Origin: Clostridium sp. AN503
GTDB lineage: Bacteria; Bacillota; Clostridia; Lachnospirales; Lachnospiraceae
Direction: 5' to 3'
DNA length: 64,000 nt
Assembly (NCBI RefSeq): GCF_040719375.1
Contig: NZ_JBFDTP010000001.1
Span: 620,001 to 684,000 of the forward strand
Shown here one piece after another: positions 43,057 through 51,695 of the stretch. Positions within the stretch are counted from its first letter, which is position 1, and the number at the start of each line of letters is the position of its first letter. The position numbers and the translations under genes are program-made. Below the pieces are notes generated by a model. It saw only the letters and a list, made by a program, of their open reading frames with translations, was not told the DNA's origin and did no database searches.

Positions 43057-43237
43057 TTACTTAATAATCCGGAGTGGAGTACTTGCTCCTCTTTTTACAT
43101 TTATCAAATCATATATATTATAAGCATACTTTCGTTTTTGTCTTATCAATTACCCTATCTATACTTATTGCATCTTTTAAGCCTTTATATTTACTTGGAA
43201 ATTCTGGAAAAATTAATGCATCATCTACTATCTGCAT
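43057..43237 (-). pseudogene. Decayed gene fragment 1 (toxin/polyvalent-protein C-terminus)
   Basis: From the minus-strand ATG at 43237 a frame reads MQIVDDALIFPEFPSKY and on to KTKTKVCL before a TAA at 43118. In a shifted frame it continues as NIYDLINVKRGASTPL and stops at 43057. The last segment matches the end of the fragment at 43362 (LYLYDLVDIKREASTPL), so the two are homologous. A frameshift explains the break. The plus-strand hydrophobic reading frame opposite is considered a shadow. Confidence 0.45.
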
Positions 43238-43361
43238 CGTTTTTCCATACTATTTCTTGATAATGGTTTGTGCTTTTTATTGTTTGCAGTCATTGACAAA
43301 GCAAAACATAAATGGTATCTTTTTAACTAAAGAGAAGCGGGTTTTTTTACCATGGGGTTAG

Positions 43362-43613
43362 TTAGCTAATCGTGAGTGGGGTGCTCGCTTCTCTTTTTAT
43401 GTCTACCAAATCATAAAGGTATAACCTACCACTATCTGTAACATTTATGAGAAGACATGCTGAATATATATTATACAAATCCGTTTTCATATTATTTTTA
43501 TAAACTGGTATGGCAAAACGTGTTGTATAGTAATACCATCCGTTTCCTTCCATTCCTGAGTGTTTTTCTTTCTGATTCTTTTTAAATCGTTTTTCTGTAG
43601 CTATTTCCAGCAT
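43362..43613 (-). pseudogene. Decayed gene fragment 2 (toxin/polyvalent-protein C-terminus)
   Basis: An 83-codon frame without a convincing RBS. It reads GWYYYTTRFAIPVYKNNMK, then DSGRLYLYDLVDIKREASTPL and a stop. The LYDLVDIKK-type ending is, from memory, common at the end of large polyvalent or toxin proteins of clostridial integrative elements, so this is most likely the severed C-terminus of such a protein. Two further copies of the ending occur at 43057 and 43698. Surrounding DNA is AT-rich. Confidence 0.45.
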
Positions 43614-43697
43614 TTTAATAACGAAAATAGTTGTTTATAAATCGCTTACCATAATTCTGTTTCAAGCAAAGGAAGATCACCTCTACCATAGAGTTAA

Positions 43698-43727
43698 TTA
43701 CTTTATCGTGAATGGGGTAATTGTTTC
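43698..43727 (-). pseudogene. Decayed gene fragment 3 (ending only)
   Basis: Ten minus-strand codons read ETITPFTIK and stop, aligning with EASTPLTIS and GASTPLRIIK at the ends of fragments 1 and 2. The plus-strand DNA around it (TTAATTACTTTATCGTGA) also resembles the other two copies. The rest of 43614-43860 shows no gene. Confidence 0.3.
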
Positions 43728-43860
43728 TATATTTAACTAATTAGAGTTTTTAGATAATAGAGAACTAATGATATCTTAAACTTTAAGCAACTTTAGAACA
43801 TTTACAAATTATTTATTGGGGACCATACTTATTGCTATATGGCCGCCCAATAACATAATA

Positions 43861-44379
43861 TTAATCAACAAATAAATTTGTTGTATTTGCTGTCCACGAT
43901 TCTTGTAAAGAAGAAGTTAATGCACTTGCACCAAACATTCCTCTAAGGCGATAATCTTGCCCCCGCTCTAACCTGGAGACCTTATAGGATACTATCGCCA
44001 TTGTCAACTCTTGATCTGGAAAATCCTCTGCTAACCATTCAAAATGCTCATAGTTTACAGTGCTCCAATCTTCTGCTACACTATCCCACTTTTCCAGATA
44101 GAGCCATATTGTTATTCTTTTTGCAGGTATATGGCATAATAAATCTGCATATACCTCAACTGTTCCTCCCCCCTTGTTGGTTAATCCTATATCTACAGAT
44201 GAAAGCAACATACCTCTTGGTGTTCCTGTTGTTCTTACCATACTTGATTGTTTATACTGATAATCACCACTTATATTTTTTGCACTATTTATAAAAGTTC
44301 CATCTCCAGCATATGCCTTAACTGATGAGCATAATAAGCAAAAAACAACTATACTAAAAAAATAATATTTTTTATTCAT
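43861..44379 (-). CDS. Secreted DUF6147-like protein
   Basis: 172 residues from ATG 44379 (GGGAG five bases upstream). A signal peptide (NKKYYFFSIVVFCLLCSSVKAYAG, cleaved after AYA) shows export. The mature part contains VDIGLTNKGGGTVEVYADLLCHIPAKR and LERGQDYRLRG, the pattern of small clostridial DUF6147 proteins with a single immunoglobulin-like domain. The function is unknown. It follows the DUF4367 gene by 43 bases on the same strand and may share its transcript. Confidence 0.7.
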   Translation of the reverse strand: MNKKYYFFSIVVFCLLCSSVKAYAGDGTFINSAKNISGDYQYKQSSMVRTTGTPRGMLLSSVDIGLTNKGGGTVEVYADLLCHIPAKRITIWLYLEKWDSVAEDWSTVNYEHFEWLAEDFPDQELTMAIVSYKVSRLERGQDYRLRGMFGASALTSSLQESWTANTTNLFVD

Positions 44380-44422
44380 ATAAGCTCCCGAATCCAAATT
44401 TATTATAACAATAACATATTTA

Positions 44423-45298
44423 TTAATAGCAAAGTCCCTGTACTATTTCTATAAATACACTTTTATCCATGATACCTGATATACTATAATAAGTATCTTC
44501 CACATTAAGGCTTGTGCTAAATTCTGTTTCCCCCGACTGTAATATATTAGCCTCTATAACCATCTTTTCATTTAACCATAAATTGTCTACCTCCGTATTT
44601 GCTTTTTTAGCCTTTCTATCAGAAAGTTTTACTTGCAAAGCCTCTTCAGGTTCTGAATGCTTTTCTTCCGTCAAATAAATATTTTTTCCGTTGTATTCTA
44701 ACTCTATAATTGCTCGTTCACTACTTATCACACTCTGTTTAAACTTCATTTCAGCCGGAATGTGTCCTAATTTCATCACTTTAATACCTATTACATCTCC
44801 AATCTGCTTATAGACATCATCCAACTTACCTTCGTCTTGTTTTATAATTGAATTTTGTTTTACCAATACATTCTGCTCCGCTTCCACCGGATACAAATTA
44901 TACTTATACTCCCTATGCGCCGACACCACCATAGTTGTCCCCAGCCCCAACACACACACAGCCGCGGCCAGCAGCAACACTTTCCGCCTTTTTCTCCCAA
45001 GACCGATCGCCCTGCGGTTATTCTTCTGTCGTTCTCTTTGATACTCGTTTTCGTACTCCTCCTCTGAAACCGGTTGGATTCCTTTCGCTTTTATATGGGC
45101 CATCAGTTTTGCAAAGCCTTCATCTGCCTCGCACCGGAGTTGAACGGCGGCTTCCGGATTTGCGGACTTTTCCGCCTCCCATGCACGCTCCGCCTCGTCC
45201 ATCTCTGCGAGCAGGCTATCCTCATCATATCCAAAAAGCTCACGCGCTTTCTGCTCTATGCAGTTTAAGTCATCATAATGCTGCTTTTTCTGTTTCAC
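44423..45298 (-). CDS. DUF4367-type membrane protein, possible anti-sigma factor
   Basis: A 291-residue protein with a long, acidic cytoplasmic N-terminus (about 1-105), one membrane helix (about 107-126, VLLLAAAVCVLGLGTTMVV) and a C-terminal extracellular DUF4367-like domain (about 155-290, IGDVIGIKVMKLGHIPAEM, IIELEYNGKNIYLTEE). DUF4367 domains occur in anti-sigma-like regulators of clostridia. An ECF-like sigma gene lies 1.2 kb away on the same strand beyond murG, so pairing is possible but not adjacent. Confidence 0.7.
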   Translation of the reverse strand: MKQKKQHYDDLNCIEQKARELFGYDEDSLLAEMDEAERAWEAEKSANPEAAVQLRCEADEGFAKLMAHIKAKGIQPVSEEEYENEYQRERQKNNRRAIGLGRKRRKVLLLAAAVCVLGLGTTMVVSAHREYKYNLYPVEAEQNVLVKQNSIIKQDEGKLDDVYKQIGDVIGIKVMKLGHIPAEMKFKQSVISSERAIIELEYNGKNIYLTEEKHSEPEEALQVKLSDRKAKKANTEVDNLWLNEKMVIEANILQSGETEFSTSLNVEDTYYSISGIMDKSVFIEIVQGLCY

Positions 45299-45352
45299 TG
45301 AATTCCCTCTTTGATTTCACGAAATTTCCACCAGTTCCAGCAGGATTCGGGG

Positions 45353-45380
45353 TTGACTTTTCGCGTGTTGTGGTTACTAT
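45353..45380 (+). promoter_or_regulatory. Predicted promoter of the murG gene
   Basis: TTGACT (45353-45358) and TACTAT (45375-45380) are 16 bases apart, 38 bases upstream of the start at 45419. Confidence 0.55.
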
Positions 45381-45418
45381 ATTACTATAGGTTCAAAAAA
45401 CAACTGGAGGCAACGTAT

Positions 45419-46489
45419 ATGAAAAAGATCGTCCTGACCGGCGGCGGAACTGCCGGGCATGTTACCCCTAATCTGGCACTTCTTCCCACTTTGAAAGAAC
45501 GCGGATATGAAATACACTATATTGGTTCCTATAACGGCATTGAGCGCAAGCTGATTGAAGGTGCCGGGATTTCCTATGATGGGATTTCTTCCGGCAAACT
45601 CCGACGTTATTTTGACATCAAAAACTTTTCAGATCCCTTCCGTGTGATCAAGGGCTACGGTGAAGCGCTGCGACTTATGAAGAAATATCGCCCTGATGTG
45701 GTATTTTCCAAAGGTGGTTTTGTTGCCGTCCCTGTAGTTTTGGCCGCCAAACACTATAAAGTGCCGACTATCATTCACGAATCCGACATGACTCCCGGCC
45801 TTGCCAACAAGATCTGCATCCCGTCCGCCGCCAAAGTCTGCTGTAATTTCCCGGAGACATTAAAATATCTTCCGGAAGACAAAGCGGTCCTGACCGGATC
45901 ACCCATCCGTAAAGAACTGCTGGAAGGCGACCGGCTCACCGGCCTGCAGTACACCGGCTTGTCCGCCGCCAGACCGATCATACTGGTTATCGGTGGAAGT
46001 CTCGGTGCTGTTGCTGTGAATAATGCAGTCCGCAGCCTGCTTCCCCGGCTGCTGGAAACGTATCAGGTGATACATATCTGCGGCAAGGGCAATCTGGACG
46101 AAAGCCTGATTGGCCGGGTCGGATATGTTCAGTATGAATATGTAGACGCTCCATTACGTCATTTGTTTGCCGCTGCTGATCTGATTCTGTCAAGGGCAGG
46201 CGCTAACTCCATATGCGAGATCCTGGCTCTTCGCAAGCCACATGTACTGATTCCTTTGTCCGCATCCGCCAGCCGAGGGGATCAGATCCTAAATGCCCGC
46301 TCATTTGAAAAGCAGGGCTTCTCCACTGTTCTTGAAGAAGAAAATCTGACAGATGACACTCTTTATGAGGCGATTCAAAATACCTATGAACAACGCCAAC
46401 AATTTGTCAGCAATATGAATCAGAGCCAGTTATCAGATGCTGTCGGGATCATCCTGGATCTTATTGCCTCCTATGCTGAGAATGTGTGA
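45419..46489 (+). CDS. murG: UDP-GlcNAc:undecaprenyl-PP-MurNAc-pentapeptide GlcNAc transferase (MurG)
   Basis: This 356-residue GT28 enzyme makes lipid II from lipid I at the inner face of the membrane. The N-terminal TGGGTAGHVTPNLAL loop, SKGGFVAVPVVLAA, HESDMTPGLANK, and the C-terminal donor site GGSLGAVAVN and SRAGANSICEILA are all in place. Start at 45419 follows GGAGG; the frame extends upstream without an RBS. It is isolated from other cell-wall genes. ASASRGDQILNA replaces the more usual AxxxHQxxNA loop, as in the clostridial group. Confidence 0.9.
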   Translation: MKKIVLTGGGTAGHVTPNLALLPTLKERGYEIHYIGSYNGIERKLIEGAGISYDGISSGKLRRYFDIKNFSDPFRVIKGYGEALRLMKKYRPDVVFSKGGFVAVPVVLAAKHYKVPTIIHESDMTPGLANKICIPSAAKVCCNFPETLKYLPEDKAVLTGSPIRKELLEGDRLTGLQYTGLSAARPIILVIGGSLGAVAVNNAVRSLLPRLLETYQVIHICGKGNLDESLIGRVGYVQYEYVDAPLRHLFAAADLILSRAGANSICEILALRKPHVLIPLSASASRGDQILNARSFEKQGFSTVLEEENLTDDTLYEAIQNTYEQRQQFVSNMNQSQLSDAVGIILDLIASYAENV

Positions 46490-46533
46490 CAAATCTCACT
46501 TTTCTAAAAACACCGCTTCAATCATCTGATCTC

Positions 46534-47142
46534 TCACGCATTGCCTGGTACTTCCGAATCACCGGAGGTGCCGGGCGGCTCCGACAGCCTGGGGATATTT
46601 CGTTTGTCAGAGATTGGCGGCGTTTCATTTAATTTCTCCCGCAGGTATTTTCTGCCTCTCATCAATCTGGTTCTGCAAGCGTTATCTGTGATACCAAGAA
46701 TGTCCGCAACTTCTTTCATGGGCCTGCCCTGAATAATATACAGGATAAATACAACTGCCCACTCTTCTTTCATACTGCGGAGCGCGTCCAGCACATCTCT
46801 GTATTCCTGACGCTCTACTACAATACTCAATGTATCGCGGCATACGGTCTTATCCATGGACATACCCTGTTCCTGCATCTGCATAGGATCCATATATACC
46901 ATACGGCGCGTATGACATCTCCGCCTGTAATCAATACAAAGATTCCGCATCGTCTTAGCAAGCGTTGACCGGATCTTGTACTCTGGCCATGTCAAAGGGT
47001 AATGGTCATAAAATTCCGTAAATGTCTCCTGTACCAGATCGTCAATCTCATCATAAGGGATTCCTCTGTGCTTGGCAATCCAGCGCAGCAATGGCATATA
47101 ATAATTATATATGGAGCGAAACCGATCTTCTTGAGACTCCAT
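46534..47142 (-). CDS. RNA polymerase sigma factor, sigma-70 (ECF-like)
   Basis: The 202 residues comprise region 2 (DEIDDLVQETFTEFYDHYP and RSTLAKTMRNLCIDYRRR, about residues 30-75), a spacer of about 35 residues, and region 4 (LDALRSMKEEWAVVFILYIIQGRPMKEVADILGITDNACRTRLMRGRKYL in pieces, about 118-170). The Pro/Ser-rich tail is unusual. AGGAGG precedes the ATG. A cognate anti-sigma is not adjacent; the DUF4367 protein at 44423 is a candidate. Confidence 0.85.
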   Translation of the reverse strand: MESQEDRFRSIYNYYMPLLRWIAKHRGIPYDEIDDLVQETFTEFYDHYPLTWPEYKIRSTLAKTMRNLCIDYRRRCHTRRMVYMDPMQMQEQGMSMDKTVCRDTLSIVVERQEYRDVLDALRSMKEEWAVVFILYIIQGRPMKEVADILGITDNACRTRLMRGRKYLREKLNETPPISDKRNIPRLSEPPGTSGDSEVPGNA

Positions 47143-47177
47143 GTTCCCTCCTGTTTATCATTCGCATAGAAAAATTA

Positions 47178-47594
47178 CTAAATGGCATTTTTCAGGATTT
47201 CTGCAACCTCTGCAAGCTCCTCTGCATCTGATTTCCCTGGCTCCCAGGTCACCATCGCAGGTCCATTCTCATACCTCGGGATCACATGGACATGCAGATG
47301 AAATACGGTCTGTCCTGCACAGGTCCCATTATTCTGAACCACATTGAACCCACTGGCGCCCAGCCCCTGCTTCATAGCCTCGCCGATCCTGGCAGCCAAC
47401 GGGAACAACTTTGCTGCAATCCCTTCGTCAGCATCACAGATATCTCTGTAATGGGATTTAGGCAGGATCAGAGCATGCCCTTTTGATGCGGGTCCCAGGT
47501 CCAGTATTACTCGGAACTCGTCATCCTCGTAGACCGTCGCCGACGGGATATCGCCATTTGCGATCTTACAGAAAATACAATTCTCCTCCCTCAT
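47178..47594 (-). CDS. HIT family nucleotide hydrolase
   Basis: A 138-residue protein of the histidine-triad superfamily, with CIFCKIANGDIPS at the start and the triad HLHVHVIP near residue 99. It cleaves AMP-linked compounds such as adenosine phosphoramidates. Length is standard for Hint-type proteins. It is transcribed with or just after the rhomboid gene upstream (33-base gap). Confidence 0.92.
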   Translation of the reverse strand: MREENCIFCKIANGDIPSATVYEDDEFRVILDLGPASKGHALILPKSHYRDICDADEGIAAKLFPLAARIGEAMKQGLGASGFNVVQNNGTCAGQTVFHLHVHVIPRYENGPAMVTWEPGKSDAEELAEVAEILKNAI

Positions 47595-47627
47595 ACATAT
47601 ACCTCCTCTTTTGGTTTTCTACATCCA

Positions 47628-48281
47628 TTATAATTCCCAAAATTCCTGTACAGAAGCCGGTTTAGGTTTCCGATAAAATACCACAGCCAAAACTACACCG
47701 ATCACCAAACCGGCAACATGCGCCACATTATCTACTCCCGTACTGGTAAAACCGAAATACAAGGAAAATATAATCACTACCACCAACTGCCTTGTACTCA
47801 GATCCTCAAGTCTCCCCCGGTTCACTGCCACTGCATATAACAAACCGCCGATCACACCGAAAATAGCGCCTGAAGCGCCCGCGCCCACCGCCTGTATAGG
47901 ACTGTTCATACTCACCATCATAGAAACCACATTGGCCCCAACTCCGCACAGCAGGTAAAATATCAGATACTTTACTTTTCCCAGCGCCCGTTCCAGATTG
48001 TCGCCCAGTATAAAAAGCACAAGCATATTATTCACAATATGATCAATACCAAAATGCATAAATATAGATGTCAGCAGCCGGTAATATTCATGATTCCCAA
48101 CCACCAATGGTGCATACATAGCGCCATGCTGTATCATAAACAGCGTATTCTCACTGGAACCAGCCAGCTCCAGATACAGAAAATATATAATATTTAAACC
48201 TATCAGGCAACCATTCACCCAAGCCCGTTTCCGTCTGTATCCGTACTGTTCCATGCTGTTCTTACTCCTGTTTCCTGACAC
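47628..48281 (-). CDS. Rhomboid family intramembrane serine protease
   Basis: A 217-residue membrane protein with about six helices. The catalytic Ser sits in GAGASGAIFGVIGGLLY and the His in DNVAHVAGLVIGVVLA, forming the Ser-His dyad; HFGIDHIVNNMLVLFILG is the conserved second-helix segment. It cuts other membrane proteins within the bilayer. Substrates are unknown. Confidence 0.92.
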   Translation of the reverse strand: MSGNRSKNSMEQYGYRRKRAWVNGCLIGLNIIYFLYLELAGSSENTLFMIQHGAMYAPLVVGNHEYYRLLTSIFMHFGIDHIVNNMLVLFILGDNLERALGKVKYLIFYLLCGVGANVVSMMVSMNSPIQAVGAGASGAIFGVIGGLLYAVAVNRGRLEDLSTRQLVVVIIFSLYFGFTSTGVDNVAHVAGLVIGVVLAVVFYRKPKPASVQEFWEL

Positions 48282-48340
48282 TATCTTTTATATTATTGAT
48301 TTAATTCAGTTTATCATACCCCTTACCATTTGTTAAGCCA

Positions 48341-48371
48341 AAAATTAGAAAATTATTCCTAATTTTTCTTT
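48341..48371 (-). terminator. AT-rich hairpin after the FHA gene
   Basis: AAAAATTAG and CTAATTTTT form a nine-base stem with T-rich flank, between the FHA gene stop (48465) and the rhomboid start (48281). Weak but plausible as an intergenic terminator. Confidence 0.4.
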
Positions 48372-48464
48372 TGTCACTCTAAACTGCTGCGTTTATTTTG
48401 GTTATCAAGATCTCGTTGCCCACATCCGCCATTTTTATTATTTTGTACTTAAGTTACTCTACTA

Positions 48465-49718
48465 CTAATCAAACCGGTACCGATACCGTGCAATATGGAT
48501 CTCATCTCCTTCCTGTATCTCGACCGACTCATTATTTTCCAACAAACGTCCTTCTACAGTTGTACCATTTGTGGAATTCAGATCCTGCACAAAATACTTG
48601 TTTTCATTCCTGTCAATGCGAAGATGCAGACGGCTTACCGTATCATATGGCAGTAAAAAATCCACCAGATTCTCCTGTTTTCCTATTATAAATGGATAGT
48701 AGGATATCACGATATCCGCTCCATCCTGATCCAGCGCATGAAGGCAGTGAAGCTTTGTCCGGGTATCCGGCGTCAGATCTGCCAGAAGAACCGTGTCCTG
48801 TCCTGGCTGTATCTCAGATGCATGTTCTTTGTGTTGTCTTATCTGCTTTGACTGTCCGGGAAGCGGAGAGTCTGAAGCTGTTTGATTCAGTCCTGAACCT
48901 GTATCGATCGCCCCATCCACCATATCTTCTTCGCGGAACATCATCTCCCATGGCACCTGTACTGTTTCGGTCTCCGCTTCCCCTCTTTTTCGCTTCCACC
49001 ATCCCTTCATCCGACTCCACAGATCCTGTTTCTCCCTCGATGTTCTCTTAGCGCTCGCGTCCTGTCTTTTCCTCCGGCTCCGTTTCTCCTCCGCATACTC
49101 TTTAATTTCTCCTTTTTCCTCCGAACACAGAAGCCCCTGCTCCTCTGTATTCTTTTCCTTTGTCGCCGTCTCCTCCATCTGCCCTCCGCCAAACAACCGC
49201 AGAATATCCTCCATCCCATAATTTTCTTTCCGGGTTTCCTGGTAAAGACCATATGCCAGCACAACACTGTCCTTATCCTGGTGATCCACTTTGCCCAGCA
49301 GATATTCCAAAAGCTTCCCGTAATCCTCCGGGAAATCCCGTTCCAATCCGGGAACCAGGCACAGCCAGATCCGGAAGGTTTCCGGTTCTACATAGATATG
49401 ATCCGGTGTTAAAAGTACGCTTCCTTCCGGCAAGAGATACTGCTCCATGCGGTCCAGCACCCGGGATATGCCAAATACCAGGCTGCGCAGTTCCTCCGTA
49501 TGTACGCTCCTACCCTCCAGCATCCGGTCCAGAGGCTGTCTGGAGGTGATCTCATAATAAAAACGAATTTCATCATCCACCTGGCGCATCTGAAAATGCA
49601 GCACTCCTTCAATAAAATTGGCAGCCAGCATCCGGCATTCATAATTGCGCCATGTTAGGGATTCCGGGTCCACGATCAGGTAATTGTGTTTCATCTCTCT
49701 CCGATATGTGATCTTCAT
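48465..49718 (-). CDS. DUF6382 and FHA domain protein of the Tad cluster
   Basis: 417 residues from ATG 49718, which overlaps the upstream gene stop and has GGAGG seven bases before it. The N-terminal 190 residues are DUF6382-like (ITYRREMKHNYLIVDPESL, MLEGRSVHTEELRSL, LLPEGSVLLTPDHIYVEPE). After a charged linker, the last 75 residues form an FHA domain (LLPYDTVSRLHLRIDRNENKY, DLNSTNGTTVEG) that binds phosphothreonine. Such proteins accompany Tad pili in clostridia and may gate assembly through a Ser/Thr kinase encoded elsewhere. Confidence 0.85.
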   Translation of the reverse strand: MKITYRREMKHNYLIVDPESLTWRNYECRMLAANFIEGVLHFQMRQVDDEIRFYYEITSRQPLDRMLEGRSVHTEELRSLVFGISRVLDRMEQYLLPEGSVLLTPDHIYVEPETFRIWLCLVPGLERDFPEDYGKLLEYLLGKVDHQDKDSVVLAYGLYQETRKENYGMEDILRLFGGGQMEETATKEKNTEEQGLLCSEEKGEIKEYAEEKRSRRKRQDASAKRTSREKQDLWSRMKGWWKRKRGEAETETVQVPWEMMFREEDMVDGAIDTGSGLNQTASDSPLPGQSKQIRQHKEHASEIQPGQDTVLLADLTPDTRTKLHCLHALDQDGADIVISYYPFIIGKQENLVDFLLPYDTVSRLHLRIDRNENKYFVQDLNSTNGTTVEGRLLENNESVEIQEGDEIHIARYRYRFD

Positions 49719-50071
49719 TGTAAATCCTCCGCCAGACTCCACATCCGCAGCGAATCTTCAGGGCGGAACACCGGGGCAGTGATCTCCAGGTTCCAGCCTG
49801 TTCCATCTGCGTACTCCACAACCTCAGACTCTTTTTTATTGTCCACCAAATGCCGCTCCCGCTCCACAGTCTCATGCAGGGCAAAATATCCAACCGTCTC
49901 CGCATGAAGACGGAAAGCCTGGTTCATCAATATCATGATTATAAAAAATACCGTTGCCATCACACCCGCCGCCTCCACAGTATAGCTCGCCCGCAGAGCT
50001 GCCCGGCCGCATTTATTGCATTTATTACATTTATTATCTTTATCCCCGTTATGCTTGACATTCCTCATCAT
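49715..50071 (-). CDS. TadE-like pseudopilin
   Basis: A 118-residue protein. A short basic start with CNKCNKCG leads to a type IV prepilin-like helix, ASYTVEAAGVMATVFFIIMI (the Glu of TVEAA is the usual fifth residue after cleavage). The rest is short and extracellular. It is a minor pilin candidate of the Tad machine, processed by the prepilin peptidase upstream. It overlaps the FHA gene start by four bases. Confidence 0.7.
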   Translation of the reverse strand: MMRNVKHNGDKDNKCNKCNKCGRAALRASYTVEAAGVMATVFFIIMILMNQAFRLHAETVGYFALHETVERERHLVDNKKESEVVEYADGTGWNLEITAPVFRPEDSLRMWSLAEDLQ

Positions 50072-50159
50072 CTTCGCATTCTCCCCTTAGACTATTTTCG
50101 CTCCTGACTGTTTTCTCCTCCAACTGCTTCTCATGCTCTCCACCTTAGACAGTATTTTT

Positions 50160-50624
50160 TCAGATTGCCCCAGTCATCCTGCAAAACACCAGCCAGATTC
50201 CCGGCAATACTGCAAACGGCAGGAACGGTACTGTACGCTTCCCAATATTTACCCCTTTTTGAGTCCTGCACCACACAAAATATCCAAGGCAGAATAAGCC
50301 ACAGCACAATGTACTGTAACACAACAGCGCCAGATTCTCCCAGAATCCCAGCATCAGACCGCTTACCAGGAAAAAGCACCCGTCCCCTGTGCCAATCCCT
50401 CCCCGGCTCGCCATAGCGGCAACCAGCAGAACACCCCCCAGCGCGCTCCCTGCCATATGCCCCGGCACAGAGTAATTTTCTCCCAGGATCAGCCACTGAA
50501 CTGCGCCTGATACCACTGCCGCTGTACCAAACACCACAAAAATGCAGACATCCACCTGCCTGTTCCTAAAATCCTGCCAGGCTGCTGCCAACAGGAAACA
50601 CAGGAACAATCCACTCCATATCAT
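50160..50624 (-). CDS. A24 prepilin peptidase (TadV/CpaA-like)
   Basis: A 154-residue membrane peptidase with the two catalytic aspartates in AAAWQDFRNRQ and GIGTGDGCFF (GxGD motif). It cleaves and may methylate Flp and TadE-like prepilins. The small size fits the TadV type without the N-terminal methyltransferase half. AGGGGAGGG precedes the ATG. The 88-base stretch 50072-50159 holds only the spacer to the next gene. Confidence 0.88.
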   Translation of the reverse strand: MIWSGLFLCFLLAAAWQDFRNRQVDVCIFVVFGTAAVVSGAVQWLILGENYSVPGHMAGSALGGVLLVAAMASRGGIGTGDGCFFLVSGLMLGFWENLALLCYSTLCCGLFCLGYFVWCRTQKGVNIGKRTVPFLPFAVLPGIWLVFCRMTGAI

Positions 50625-50646
50625 CAGACTCCCTCCCCTTTAAACA

Positions 50647-51633
50647 TTACCGGCTGCAGTAAGAACACGGTCCCAGATAACTCACCTCCGACAAATGTAC
50701 TGCTTTCACATAAGCGATGATCGCCGTGCAGTTTTTCGTTGTATGGAAGCTTGTCCCGCTCGGCATGATATAGACCGTGCCGCCTGCCCCGGCTCCGCTC
50801 CCACACACGGAACAGGCATGATACTTCTTACCGCTGTCATTTCTCTGTTCCCCCACAGAATCATAAGGTACGGAGGTCAGCGAATTTGACAGATAATGAC
50901 AGCCTCTGTCCCGGTGATATCTGGTACTGCCCCTGCCTACATACACGATCTCATCCTCCTCCCCATTGCCGCTTCCGTCTGTTCCCTCATCCTTTCCGTC
51001 TTTTCCAATCCAGGCCCGCCGGCAGCTCCGCGCAGTCCGGGATATGGTATTTAAGCCCAACACCGGAAACGGCATCCGGATCTCATAATCCAGGATCAGA
51101 TCAAAGGTCTCACCATCCTCCCGCACAGAAGAACGCAGCATATTGGCCCGAATGACATTTCCTGTATCCACATGCCCCTTCGCTCGGGACAGCGCATACC
51201 CTTCTGCGATCCCGGCGCCAAGATTTTTGCAAAATCCTTTTGCAAAATCATCCGCACCTGGCACTGCGAAATACTTTCCCTGTTCCAGTGCATCCTGTAT
51301 GTAAGCATAACGGCTGAAATCCTCGCCCACCGCCTCCAGCCCTGCCTGCACTCTCCGCTCTGTCGTCATGATCTTCATAGGAAGTATCAGGCTCACCGAC
51401 GCGAACAGGAAAAGAGAAAGTGCGAGGGCCGCTTCCAGCGTCATACTGGCGGGGACAGGCAGGAATGCCTTTTTACCATGACGGCCATGAGAACTGTTTG
51501 CAATCATTCTGTTGAGGATTCGTACTTGGAGAGTCACGATTTTATTTGGTTGTGGTTCCTTAAAAGGAAATTTTCTACGGAAACGTAGACAATAGTTCAG
51601 ATCTTTTTGAATGGCCGCCATGGAAAAAGACAT
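50647..51633 (-). CDS. TadE-like protein with duplicated H/C zinc-site tail
   Basis: The 328 residues include a basic leader (1-62) that ends in a prepilin-type segment with MTLEAALALSLFLFASVSL (about 64-82), then a mixed extracellular domain. The C-terminal 90 residues carry two copies of a metal-binding pattern: VYVGRGSTRYHRDRGCHYL...CSVCG and VYIMPSGTSFHTTKNC...CSYC (H-x4-C ... C-x2-C). This motif also caps many other secreted clostridial proteins. The start at 51633 has GGGAGG nearby; a shorter start at 51507 is possible. It is the largest minor-pilin candidate of the cluster. Confidence 0.75.
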   Translation of the reverse strand: MSFSMAAIQKDLNYCLRFRRKFPFKEPQPNKIVTLQVRILNRMIANSSHGRHGKKAFLPVPASMTLEAALALSLFLFASVSLILPMKIMTTERRVQAGLEAVGEDFSRYAYIQDALEQGKYFAVPGADDFAKGFCKNLGAGIAEGYALSRAKGHVDTGNVIRANMLRSSVREDGETFDLILDYEIRMPFPVLGLNTISRTARSCRRAWIGKDGKDEGTDGSGNGEEDEIVYVGRGSTRYHRDRGCHYLSNSLTSVPYDSVGEQRNDSGKKYHACSVCGSGAGAGGTVYIMPSGTSFHTTKNCTAIIAYVKAVHLSEVSYLGPCSYCSR

Positions 51634-51695
51634 TCCTCCCTGCCCCCTTTCTTCTACAATGTTTTCTCAAATCCGCTCAAAGCTGGCAATCTGTC

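Noticed and set aside
43074..43361. Plus-strand hydrophobic 95-codon frame between repeat-like copies
   Set aside because: It lies opposite the minus-strand fragment at 43057-43237 and has no ribosome binding site. The minus fragment has the recognisable ending, so the plus frame is a shadow.
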